This document shows, in pieces, positions 52,800-60,918 of a stretch of 64,000 nt of DNA (the first letter of the stretch is position 1; every line of letters begins with the position of its first letter). The stretch covers positions 40,980 through 104,979 of the forward strand of contig CANBFE010000011.1 in the NCBI GenBank assembly GCA_947367855.1, in the 5' to 3' direction. Position numbers and translations under genes: made by a program. The notes beneath the pieces were generated by a model. That model searched no databases. It was not told where the DNA came from and saw only the letters and a list, made by a program, of their open reading frames with translations. This DNA comes from an uncultured Lachnospiraceae bacterium (GTDB lineage: Bacteria; Bacillota; Clostridia; Lachnospirales; Lachnospiraceae).

Positions 52800-54206
52800 A
52801 TGAAAGATTTTATGGACAGGGACTTCCTGCTGGAATCTGAGACGGCCAGAAAGCTGTTTCATGATTATGCCGAAAACACGCCCATACTGGATTACCACTG
52901 CCACATCAATCCCCGGGAGATCGCCCAGGACCGTCACTTTGAAAATATCACCCAGGTATGGCTGGGCGGCGACCATTACAAATGGCGTCTGATGCGTTCC
53001 TTCGGTGTAGAGGAAAAGTATATCACCGGAGACGCTTCCGACTACGAAAAATTCTGCAAATGGGCGGAGTGCCTGGGCAGGGCCATCGGAAATCCCCTCT
53101 TCCACTGGAGCCATCTGGAACTGCAGAGATATTTCGGTTATCATGGCGTATTAAACAGGAAGACTGCGGACGAAGTCTGGAACCTGTGCAACCGGAAGCT
53201 GGCAGAGCCCTCCATGAGTGTCCGCAGCCTGATTAAGCAGAGCAATGTAACCCTGATCTGCACCACGGACGATCCCGTGGATTCCCTGGAGTGGCATCAG
53301 AAAATTGCAGAAGACGACAGTTTTGACGTAAAAGTGCTGCCTGCCTGGAGGCCTGACAAGGCCATGAACATTGAGACACCTGATTACCTTGACTATCTGG
53401 ACCGTCTCCGTGAAGTCACCGGCATCGAAATCAGCAGCTTTGCAGCCATGAAAAAAGCCCTGAGACAGCGGATGGAGTTTTTTGCCTCCATGGGCTGCAG
53501 CGTCTCAGACCATGCCCTGGAATATGTGATGTATTATCCCGCCAGCGAAGACGAAATAGAAGCCATTTTCCTGAAACGCCTGAACCGTATGACCCCCACC
53601 AGGGAGGAGCAGCTGAAATTCAAGACAGCCTTCATGCTCTTCCTGGGCGCCGAATACAGCAGAATGGACTGGGCGATGCAGCTTCATTTTGGCTGCAAGC
53701 GGAATAACAATACAAAAATGTTTCAGCAGATTGGTCCCGACACAGGCTTTGACTGCATCAATAACGATGCCCCCTCCGCCCAGATGGCGGATTTCCTGGA
53801 TGCTCTGTGCAAAGCGGACGCCCTCCCCAGAACCATCCTTTACAGCCTGAACCCGAATGACAACCAGTCCATCGGCACCATCCTGGGATGTTTCCAGGAT
53901 TCCAGCGCAGTGGCAAAGATCCAGCAGGGCAGCGCCTGGTGGTTTAATGACCACAAAATCGGCATGACAGAGCAGCTGATCTCCCTTGCAAATCTGGGTA
54001 ACCTGTCCGGATTCGTGGGAATGCTGACGGATTCCAGAAGCTTCCTCTCCTATGCAAGACATGAGTATTTCCGCAGAATCCTGTGCAACCTCATCGGAAC
54101 CTGGGTGGAAGGCGGCGGATTCCCCGCGGATATGGATACGCTTTCCGAGATCATCCGGGATATCTCCTATAATAATGCAAAGAGATATTTTAAGTTTGAT
54201 ATCTGA
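52800..54206 (+). CDS. uxaC: Glucuronate/galacturonate isomerase
   Basis: This 468-residue enzyme, of standard family length, converts D-glucuronate to D-fructuronate and D-galacturonate to D-tagaturonate, the first step of hexuronate use. Seen: metal motif LDYHCHINPREIA, TTDDPVDSLEWH, LPAWRPDKAMNI, MQLHFGCKRNNNTKMF and the C-terminal GMLTDSRSFLSYARHEYFRR. GGAGG lies nine bases before the ATG. It is co-transcribed with the LacI regulator and followed by a terminator. The later enzymes (uxaA/B, uxuA/B, kdgK) are not in this window. Confidence 0.97.
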   Translation: MKDFMDRDFLLESETARKLFHDYAENTPILDYHCHINPREIAQDRHFENITQVWLGGDHYKWRLMRSFGVEEKYITGDASDYEKFCKWAECLGRAIGNPLFHWSHLELQRYFGYHGVLNRKTADEVWNLCNRKLAEPSMSVRSLIKQSNVTLICTTDDPVDSLEWHQKIAEDDSFDVKVLPAWRPDKAMNIETPDYLDYLDRLREVTGIEISSFAAMKKALRQRMEFFASMGCSVSDHALEYVMYYPASEDEIEAIFLKRLNRMTPTREEQLKFKTAFMLFLGAEYSRMDWAMQLHFGCKRNNNTKMFQQIGPDTGFDCINNDAPSAQMADFLDALCKADALPRTILYSLNPNDNQSIGTILGCFQDSSAVAKIQQGSAWWFNDHKIGMTEQLISLANLGNLSGFVGMLTDSRSFLSYARHEYFRRILCNLIGTWVEGGGFPADMDTLSEIIRDISYNNAKRYFKFDI

Positions 54207-54225
54207 ATCATATGAGCATGTATGG

Positions 54226-54260
54226 AAAAGGAACTGTCTCCACCGGGAGCAGTTCCTTTT
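54226..54260 (+). terminator. Intrinsic terminator of uxaC
   Basis: AAAAGGAACTG (54226-54236) pairs with CAGTTCCTTTT (54250-54260), with an inner CTCC/GGAG pairing and a small loop. The T-run ends the stem. Confidence 0.85.
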
Positions 54261-54396
54261 GTGATTTCATGTTTCTGTTCTGTGCGCTTCTTTTCTGTGC
54301 TCAGTCTTTTCTCTGCCCTCATGACATGGTATCCTGAAAAGCTATCTGCCCCTTTCCCGGAACCTTCCTCGAACAGGCCTGTTACACGGTCTGATG

Positions 54397-55464
54397 TCAA
54401 TATACTTTGGCTTCCTCTTCCCCGTTCAACACGCGCAGGGCACCCTGGGCCAGAGCCAGCAGTTCATCCTCTCCGGGATACACTGTAAAGGGCGCAATCC
54501 ATTCTGCGCGTTCCTTCAGTGCTGCCACCACATCTGCTCCATAGGCGATACCGCCTGTAACGATAATCTGATCCACCTTGCCATTCAGCACACAGGCCAT
54601 GGCCCCCATATCCTTTGCTACCTGAAGCAGAAATGCCTCCTTGGCCTCCTGAGCCTTCCCGTCGCCCTCATTGGCCTTTTTTGTCACCTCACGCATGTCG
54701 TTGGTGCCAAGATAGGCATTGAAGCCGCCTTTTCCCACTACCTTGCTATACACTTCCTTTTCGGTATAGTTCCCCGAAAAACACATTTTAATCAGAGCAC
54801 CGCTAGGAACACCGCCTGCGCGCTCAGGGGAAAATGCGCCGTCCCCGTCCAATGCATTGAATACATCAATTACCCTTCCGTTCTCATGAGCTCCCACCGA
54901 TACGCCGCCGCCCATATGAACTACGATCAGACGAAGGGATTCGTACGGTTTGCCGACTTCCTTTGCATACCGCTTGGCAACGGCCTTCTGGTTCAGCGCA
55001 TGGAAGATACTTACCCTGGGCAGCTCCGGCACACCTGAATACCTTGCAATGGGCATCAGTTCATCCACCACAACCGGATCCACAATATAGGAAGGAACAC
55101 CTATGGAATCCCCGATCTCCTTTGCCAGAATCCCGCCCAGATTGGAAGCATGCTGCCCCTGGACCCCTTTCTTCAGATCCTCCAGAAGCGCCTCCGTCAC
55201 GGCATAGGTTCCGCCGGGAATGGGCTTTAACATACCGCCGCGCCCTACAATCACATTCAGACTCTTTATGTCAAAATCTTTCGATTCCAGAAGATCCGTA
55301 ATGATCTTCTTTCTAAAGTCCTTCTGATCCACAATATTGGCAAACTGGCTGATCTCCTCTGTGGAATGCCTTAAGGTTTCCTCGAATAACAGGGTCTCAT
55401 CCTCAAATACACCGATCTTGGTGGAGGTGGAACCCGGATTGATAATTAAACTTTTCACTGACAT
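54397..55464 (-). CDS. buk: Butyrate kinase
   Basis: This 355-residue acetokinase-family enzyme turns butyryl phosphate and ADP into butyrate and ATP. Seen: the N-terminal phosphate-binding motif LIINPGSTSTKIGVFED, GRGGMLKPIPGGTY, VVHMGGGVSVGAH and the C-terminal IIVTGGIAYGADVV. GAGGAG lies six bases before the ATG. It follows ptb by 140 bases and belongs to the same transcript; together they form the terminal ATP-yielding step of butyrate fermentation. No intrinsic terminator is obvious in the 135 bases downstream. Confidence 0.97.
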   Translation of the reverse strand: MSVKSLIINPGSTSTKIGVFEDETLLFEETLRHSTEEISQFANIVDQKDFRKKIITDLLESKDFDIKSLNVIVGRGGMLKPIPGGTYAVTEALLEDLKKGVQGQHASNLGGILAKEIGDSIGVPSYIVDPVVVDELMPIARYSGVPELPRVSIFHALNQKAVAKRYAKEVGKPYESLRLIVVHMGGGVSVGAHENGRVIDVFNALDGDGAFSPERAGGVPSGALIKMCFSGNYTEKEVYSKVVGKGGFNAYLGTNDMREVTKKANEGDGKAQEAKEAFLLQVAKDMGAMACVLNGKVDQIIVTGGIAYGADVVAALKERAEWIAPFTVYPGEDELLALAQGALRVLNGEEEAKVY

Positions 55465-55604
55465 ATGATTCTCCTCTTCCGGTTCTGTTATATGCGTTTT
55501 TAAACAGTCCGCCCTCTGTCTTATTTTACAAACTCTTTCTGCCTCTCTGCTGTAATCCTCTGCATGGGCTGTCCTGGTTCTGCCATGCTTCCGTCCTGCC
55601 GGTT

Positions 55605-56525
55605 TTACGCGTTTTTCTTCAGCTCCTCAGATACTACGGCAGCAAGGGCAATGGAATTCACCTTGGTCTCAAAGCTGTCAGAACGGCTGGTAAGAATAAC
55701 GGGTACCTTGGTACCGGTGAGAATACCTCCGTTGCGCATCTTTACCATATGTACGATTCCCTTATATACCAGATTTCCTGCGTGGATATCCGGGAAGAGC
55801 AGCACATCCGCATCGCCGCAGATCTTCCTTCCTGTGGCTCCCTTGTGCTTCGCAGCCTCGGGATCAATAGCCAGGTCAAGGGAAAGAGGCCCGTCAATCA
55901 CGCATCCTGTAATCTGGCCTTCCTCGCACATCTTCGTCAGCTCTGCAGCCTCCACGGTAACCGGCATCTTGGGATTCACTACTTCCACTGCCGCCAGAGG
56001 AGCAATCTTCGGCATGTCCACACCACAGGCATTACATACGGGAACCGTATTCTTAATAATGTTCACCTTATCTTCCAGAGTGGGGTAAGTCATAAATGCC
56101 ACATCCGTCAGGAACAGAAGCCTGTCAATCCCCTCAATCTCAAATACACCCACATGGGAAAGCGGATTTCCGGTACGCAGACCAACCTCCTTGTCCAAAA
56201 CACTCTTCAGGAAATCCTTGGTGTCAATAAGTCCTTTCATATACATGTCGGCCCTGCCTTCATGGGCAAGCTTCACAGCCTTCAGGGACGCCGCTATCAT
56301 ATCCGGCTCGTCAATGATCTCATAACCGCTCAAATCCATATGGATGGAATCGGCCACTTCTCTGATCTTCGCCTCATCTCCTACCAGGATTGCATCCGCA
56401 ATCCCCCTCTCTTTGGCTTCCTTTACAGCCTCCAGTACTGCGGAGTCCTGTGCCACGGACACGGATACCGTCTTCTTTCCACACTGCTTCACCTTTGCCA
56501 TAATGTCGTCAAAACCCTGTTTCAT
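55605..56525 (-). CDS. ptb: Phosphate butyryltransferase
   Basis: This 306-residue enzyme converts butyryl-CoA and phosphate to butyryl phosphate. Seen: ADAILVGDEAKIREVA near residue 40, GRADMYMKGLIDTKDFLKSV, and the C-terminal LLFPDIHAGNLVYKGIV followed by GTKVPVILTSRSDS. The length is standard. ATG 56525 gives the normal family N-terminus (MKQGFDDIMAKVKQ) although the site is modest (TAGG); the frame is open upstream to 56645. First gene of ptb-buk, with a good promoter. Confidence 0.96.
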   Translation of the reverse strand: MKQGFDDIMAKVKQCGKKTVSVSVAQDSAVLEAVKEAKERGIADAILVGDEAKIREVADSIHMDLSGYEIIDEPDMIAASLKAVKLAHEGRADMYMKGLIDTKDFLKSVLDKEVGLRTGNPLSHVGVFEIEGIDRLLFLTDVAFMTYPTLEDKVNIIKNTVPVCNACGVDMPKIAPLAAVEVVNPKMPVTVEAAELTKMCEEGQITGCVIDGPLSLDLAIDPEAAKHKGATGRKICGDADVLLFPDIHAGNLVYKGIVHMVKMRNGGILTGTKVPVILTSRSDSFETKVNSIALAAVVSEELKKNA

Positions 56526-56616
56526 TTTCCTACTTACTTCCTTTCTGCCCTCTTGGGACACTTTTCTTATCTTTCTGGTCTTTCCGGATATTCCGGTATG
56601 ATTTCTTATAATAAAA

Positions 56617-56645
56617 AGTATAGCATGACGGTTGGCAAATTGCAA
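56617..56645 (-). promoter_or_regulatory. Predicted promoter of ptb-buk
   Basis: On the minus strand TTGCAA (56640-56645) and TATACT (56617-56622) have a 17-base spacer, about 90 bases before the ptb start. Confidence 0.6.
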
Positions 56646-56702
56646 GAGTGGCAGAACGGGTCCTGCCCTTCTTATTTATCTTAATTGATCTTATTTCTCC
56701 AC

Positions 56703-58499
56703 TTACTTTCCCTTCACCAATCCCTTTGAAGCATCCTGATCTGGTATGCCAGATATCGGTCTGTCACAAGTGCCTTCATAAAAAGCTGTGAAAATCAGAA
56801 CCGGCATACAGCAGAATACCGCGTATGCATACCTGAATTCCGAATATACCGGTGTTGCAACCAACAGGGAAAAAATTATCGCAAGATTCGGAATGCACAT
56901 GAAGAGCCCTTCCCGGTTTTTTCTTACCATGCAGATATATCCCAATACCACAATCCCCCACACATAAAAGCCGATACACATAAAAATCTGCAATGGCGCA
57001 ATGTTGGAATATAGCCATAAATATTTATTTAATACCTTTTCAGCTGGAACAGACCTGACCACCCTGGAAATTCCCAGGTCATTTTTATCCACGCCATTTG
57101 CCCATCTCCAGTAGGCATATCCTCCATTCCAATATCCTCTTGTCTGGTCAATCCATGCCTTTATATATTCTATTGGGTTGGATAAGCCAATGTTGATATA
57201 AATTTTCAGATACTCGCCCTTGTTATCCGTCAGATAATGCTGATTTCCCTTTGCCCTTACAAGATTTTTGACCGGATCGGATATACGGGGATCATATTTT
57301 TCCTTCACTGCCTCCACATCCACCACCTTTTCCAACATATCTAACTGTCCATCTGTCAATTTGCCGTCGTCAACGATGACCCGCGCAACCTGCTGTGCCG
57401 GAATGGACAATGCCTCTATGGTATCCGGCTGACTAACCCCCAACCAGGACAATGCTGCATGCTTCATCAGAAAAGTCACAGCCAGTATTCCAACAAACAA
57501 CCATACAAGCTTCCGTCCCTTCTTCCAAAAAAGAACTGTAAAACAAACTGCAGACAATGCAAAAGCAAACCAACCGTTACTTCTAAAAAGACAGGTACCC
57601 ATTCCTCCTACAACCATTGTCAGGAAACTAACCAGGGAATTCCTTCCTATCCCTTTCAGAATCCGAAAGACAGAAGTGACATACAGCACAACCATCCCTC
57701 CGAACATAATATCCTTCCACATTGTAAAACTATACATAATATGGAATGGCATAGCGGTATACCAGGCCAACGTCAAAATCACCAACATCTTCGCAAAACC
57801 AGCCTGCCACAATGTCAGCACCGCAAAAGAAAAGCATCCGGCCATAAACAGGATCTGAAACACATGATACAACGCTACGGCCTCATTGATATCACCAAAT
57901 ATTTCTATTCCTGCCATGAGGAATAGTTTGATTACAATTGTATGGTAATAAGGATGATGATTAGAGTAATCTCCAGAAAGTATCTGTTTTATCTGCCACA
58001 TGCTGTCCGGAGTGAGATTTCCCGGATACTTTGCCAGAAATAAAAATATAAGATTTATCGCTGATATTACTGCCATTGAACTCAGGAAAACAATATGTGA
58101 ATTCTGCACACATCGTTTTAACTCCCAGGAAAAAAACGGCACCTCTTCGTAAATATAGAGCAGAATATGTCGCACTGCAAAGTACCCCCCCAGAAATATA
58201 ACCAGAACATATATTATTCTGATCATCTTTCCCTGGTTCCCCGTAAACTTTGAATCAGCAAGCAGAACATAGTTTGCCATCAGTACTGCAACAGAAAAAA
58301 CTGCAGCCATCAGTACTGCCGTAATGCCCTCTCTATCCTTCCGGAATGAACTCCCTTTTTTCAAATTCCTGCAAAGACATAACATCCCAATTATCCCCAC
58401 TGCCAAATACGGCATATAGTAAGAATCGGCACTTGCCAGAAAACTGAGCCAACTAAAAATCATTGCTATCTGCATAATTATCTGGTATTTTATACTCAT
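56703..58499 (-). CDS. Large polytopic membrane protein, DUF6020-like, possible GT-C glycosyltransferase
   Basis: A protein of about 598 residues with a dozen or more hydrophobic helices. After the first five there is an extracellular motif KYPGNLTPDSMWQIKQILSG and YSNHHPYYHTIVIK, which I recall from Lachnospiraceae surface-polysaccharide proteins called DUF6020. Acidic and histidine residues after an early helix are what GT-C enzymes use for catalysis. ATG 58499 has GAGGGAG ten bases upstream; ATG 58523 has a site that is too close. It is AT-richer than genes to its left. Specific function unknown. Confidence 0.7.
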   Translation of the reverse strand: MSIKYQIIMQIAMIFSWLSFLASADSYYMPYLAVGIIGMLCLCRNLKKGSSFRKDREGITAVLMAAVFSVAVLMANYVLLADSKFTGNQGKMIRIIYVLVIFLGGYFAVRHILLYIYEEVPFFSWELKRCVQNSHIVFLSSMAVISAINLIFLFLAKYPGNLTPDSMWQIKQILSGDYSNHHPYYHTIVIKLFLMAGIEIFGDINEAVALYHVFQILFMAGCFSFAVLTLWQAGFAKMLVILTLAWYTAMPFHIMYSFTMWKDIMFGGMVVLYVTSVFRILKGIGRNSLVSFLTMVVGGMGTCLFRSNGWFAFALSAVCFTVLFWKKGRKLVWLFVGILAVTFLMKHAALSWLGVSQPDTIEALSIPAQQVARVIVDDGKLTDGQLDMLEKVVDVEAVKEKYDPRISDPVKNLVRAKGNQHYLTDNKGEYLKIYINIGLSNPIEYIKAWIDQTRGYWNGGYAYWRWANGVDKNDLGISRVVRSVPAEKVLNKYLWLYSNIAPLQIFMCIGFYVWGIVVLGYICMVRKNREGLFMCIPNLAIIFSLLVATPVYSEFRYAYAVFCCMPVLIFTAFYEGTCDRPISGIPDQDASKGLVKGK

Positions 58500-58630
58500 A
58501 AGTACTGCACTCCCTCTGTTCATCCTTCTTTCTCATAAAAAAATCAGAACAGCCTCTCAATGTTACTTATTTTTTTGAATTAAGTATATTATATTAACAT
58601 ACAGAAAACGACCACAAATTTTATTACCTC

Positions 58631-59308
58631 CTATGCTGTTCTCTTTTCAAGTTCTTTGACTCTTCTCTCTAATTCTCCGATCATCTTTAATAAAAGAGCC
58701 GTATTATCATTTTCAAGCTTTGTAATTTTATAGTATTGTTTTAATTCTTCTAAATCCTCCTTCACTAAGTTTATTTTATCTTCAAGATGTCTCTGAGTTC
58801 TGTCCATCTCTTCTAATAGCACATTTTCAACTTCTCTTATCCGATCAATAATCATGGATTCCATCTTTTCCTCGGACTCCGCTATCCGCGTATTGATCAC
58901 GGTTTTCATCTTTTCCTCGGATTCCGCTATCCGCGTATTGATCACGGTTTTCATCTTTTCCTCGGATTCCGCTATCCGCGTATTGATCACGGTTTCCATC
59001 TTACCTTCGGACTCTGTTATCCGCATATTGATCACGGTTTCCATCTTACCTTCGGACTCCGCTATCCGCGTATTGATCACGGTTTCCATCTTTTCCTCGG
59101 ACTCTGCTATCCGCGTATTGATCACGGTTTCCATTTTTTCCTCGGATTCCGCTATCCGCGTATTGATCACGGTTTCCATCTTTTCCTCGGACTCCGCTAT
59201 CCGCGTATTGATCACGGTTTCCATCTTACCTTCGGACTCTGTAATCCGCGTGTCGACCACAGATTCCATCATTTCCCGTAACACACATAAATCCTTTTGA
59301 TCAAGCAT
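58631..59308 (-). CDS. Coiled-coil protein built of 15-residue repeats
   Basis: A 225-residue protein. After a 13-residue head (MLDQKDLCVLREM) come nine units of 15 residues, consensus METVINTRIAESEEK (residues of about 14-148), then a Glu/Arg/Leu-rich helical C-terminus (about 150-225) ending in ELERRVKELEKRTA, a leucine-zipper-like segment. There is no signal peptide or membrane helix. A 15-residue period (15 residues in four turns) suits a right-handed coiled coil, not the standard heptad. AGGAGGGGGAG lies before the ATG. It sits among surface-glycan genes beside mobile-element remnants. Relatives may be filament or scaffold proteins; function unknown. Confidence 0.8.
   Translation of the reverse strand: MLDQKDLCVLREMMESVVDTRITESEGKMETVINTRIAESEEKMETVINTRIAESEEKMETVINTRIAESEEKMETVINTRIAESEGKMETVINMRITESEGKMETVINTRIAESEEKMKTVINTRIAESEEKMKTVINTRIAESEEKMESMIIDRIREVENVLLEEMDRTQRHLEDKINLVKEDLEELKQYYKITKLENDNTALLLKMIGELERRVKELEKRTA
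58856..59270 (-). repeat. Nine tandem 45-bp repeats
   Basis: Near-identical 45-base units are present; several differ by one to three bases (for example TTTTCCTCGGA versus TTACCTTCGGA). They are coding, in frame and contiguous, with no spacers. Confidence 0.95.
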
Positions 59309-59799
59309 TATTCTCCCCCTCCTATATTCGTATGCCCATTATAGCAGACTATACAACAGTTTACATGCAACTCATATGTCACTTTAAAACTTATTCATAA
59401 ATTAAATCGTTTCAGCTTCTTTCCCCTCTGCCCTATCATTTTGAAACACCATAGTTATATTATGTATACATACTATGACAGGCTGCCCGTTCCCAACCCA
59501 GTCTTTGATTCTCTCTACTATGACTTTCCGTTTTTCCGCATTTCTTTACTAATCTAAAATATAACACACAGGAAAAGTTTGCATTTCTTCCTTCCTGCTT
59601 TGGTTGTAAGTTGTATTCTTTGGGCTAAAGTTTCTCTTCCGGCAAGAAGTTTGAAATTACAGACAGACCCTATCAGTCTTTTGAATAATTTGTGAGTTTT
59701 GAATTGTCTACGTATTTTTAGGATAGCACAATATGGCAAAAATAGCAAGAGGGATTTTCATATTAATCTGGGCTGAATTTAGTCTTACACTCTGTTACC
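59309..59799. other. Gene-poor AT-rich stretch left of the IS200 remnant
   Basis: I see no intact gene in these 490 bases. A TATAAT at 59338-59343 (minus strand) may belong to the coiled-coil gene promoter. A short minus-strand open stretch (EKRKVIVERIKDWVGNGQPV onward) near 59405-59540 has no start codon and no recognised family; it may be another decayed fragment. Confidence 0.5.
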
Positions 59800-59929
59800 A
59801 TTACAGGTATTATATATACCCCATGTCCGCAGTAGAAATGAAGTATCTGCCTTCTGTACGTTGGGGCAAACACTAAATGATACCTGCATTCCCACTTGGT
59901 ACACGCTAAACTGTTGATTTCTTTCTTAA
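59800..59929 (-). pseudogene. IS200/IS605-family transposase TnpA fragment
   Basis: On the minus strand the frame KKEINSLACTKWECRYHLVF followed by APTYRRQI matches the N-terminus of IS200-type TnpA (typically SLAHTKWNCKYHIVFAPKYRR). After about 30 residues the match fades, and no start codon or catalytic tyrosine part remains. It is a decayed 5' remnant. Confidence 0.8.
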
Positions 59930-59940
59930 AGCTAAAGCAG

Positions 59941-59970
59941 CCGGGGACTCACCGGCATAGTCGGTGGTTT
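59941..59970 (-). mobile_element. IS200/IS605 end hairpin remnant
   Basis: Just outside the TnpA fragment lies CACCG-N7-CGGTG (59950-59966) next to a CCGGGGACTCACCGG run, as in the subterminal hairpins of IS200/IS605 left ends. Confidence 0.6.
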
Positions 59971-60063
59971 ATTTTTTACTGTGACACAAAATAGAACATA
60001 TAGATTTCAATTCCTATTTGCTCTAACACTGTTACTATATTTGATTTTGATTGATATGATTAA

Positions 60064-60303
60064 TTATGCTAACTGCATTGATTGGCTTGCTAATTCTTTT
60101 ATTGTATCAAGAGATAATTCTGTATAATCGGCTATATCTTCCAATGACATTTTTCCTGCTTTAATCATACGAATAGCCATTCTTTTTGCCTTATTTAACT
60201 CAGCTTCATTCCTCATATCTTCCAAAATTTTGCCCATCTGAAGCTCTCTTTCAAGGCTCTTTTTGTTGTAGCTGATAACTTCCGCATACGCTCCTTTAAT
60301 TCG
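60064..60303 (-). pseudogene. C-terminal fragment of an Rpn/PD-(D/E)XK-type transposase-like nuclease
   Basis: The minus-strand frame reads YNKKSLERELQMGKILEDM, then KAKRMAIRMIKAGKMSLEDI and ADYTELSLDTIKELA. This is the usual C-terminal tail of Rpn family recombination-promoting nucleases. The nuclease domain is missing: the frame continues upstream to 60594 but with unrelated sequence. It is a truncated remnant. Confidence 0.65.
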
Positions 60304-60559
60304 GACTTGCAAACATATATATAGGAAATGAAAAAAACTGCTCATGATCGGAGGACAGCTCTGATTGGTGATATTTCTCCACTGCATACCAGAAAAATGA
60401 TATATCAAAAGATCAACTTCTGAGGATGCGGAGACTCGCTTACCGCCTGTTAATGTATATAGATACGGGGAAAATTTCCTGGAAAAGAGCACCATTGTAT
60501 GGTAAGAAATTTGGAAATGAACACAATGAGGCGCTCCTTGGACGTTTTTTAGAGGATGA

Positions 60560-60918
60560 AGGTCTGCAGGGCTAAAAGCTACGGCTTCTGCCATGAGGCA
60601 TTTTTATCTTTTCCTTACGAAACAGGGGCTTGTTCCCAATAATCTCCTGGCTGCCTTGAAACCATGGGATACCCAATATAAAAAGGCATACGGGACATTC
60701 AGCACACAGGAAAAAGACCAACATCCCTGTCCCCCTGCCTTTCAGCCGGCGTTCAGGGGATGCCATTGCGGATTATATCCTGAATGCGAGGGGAAGTTCC
60801 CAGCTTCCTTATGTTTTCGTTAAGTTTTCGTTTTCTGACAGCGGCAGCACGCTTGAGATGATCGGGCAGGTATTGGGACACTCCTACCCGGCTCTTACTT
60901 TATTTTACAATTACCACG
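60560..60918 (+). pseudogene. Tyrosine recombinase (integrase) remnant, frameshifted and deleted
   Basis: One frame reads RSAGLKATASAMRHFYLFLT then KQGLVPNNLLAALKPWDTQY, like an integrase N-terminal domain. In a second frame from 60747 comes RRSGDAIADYILNARGSSQL then PYVFV, directly joined to SGSTLEMIGQVLGHSYPALT LFY. The region between, with the catalytic His-x-x-Arg, is deleted. The frames differ by one, so it is frameshifted too. It ends against the next gene. Confidence 0.75.

Noticed and set aside
54372..54383. AACAGGCCTGTT palindrome after buk as a terminator
   Set aside because: There is no loop and no T-run; it is a short perfect palindrome likely to occur by chance.
58856..59270. 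Regular repeats as a CRISPR array
   Set aside because: Units are contiguous, without unique spacers, and keep a single coding frame.
58854..59300. Plus-strand frame through the 45-bp repeats
   Set aside because: A repeat whose length is a multiple of three keeps other frames open too; only the minus strand has a ribosome site and a sensible protein.
59554..59748. 64-codon minus-strand frame in the gene-poor stretch
   Set aside because: No ribosome site, no recognised family, and it lies next to decayed elements.
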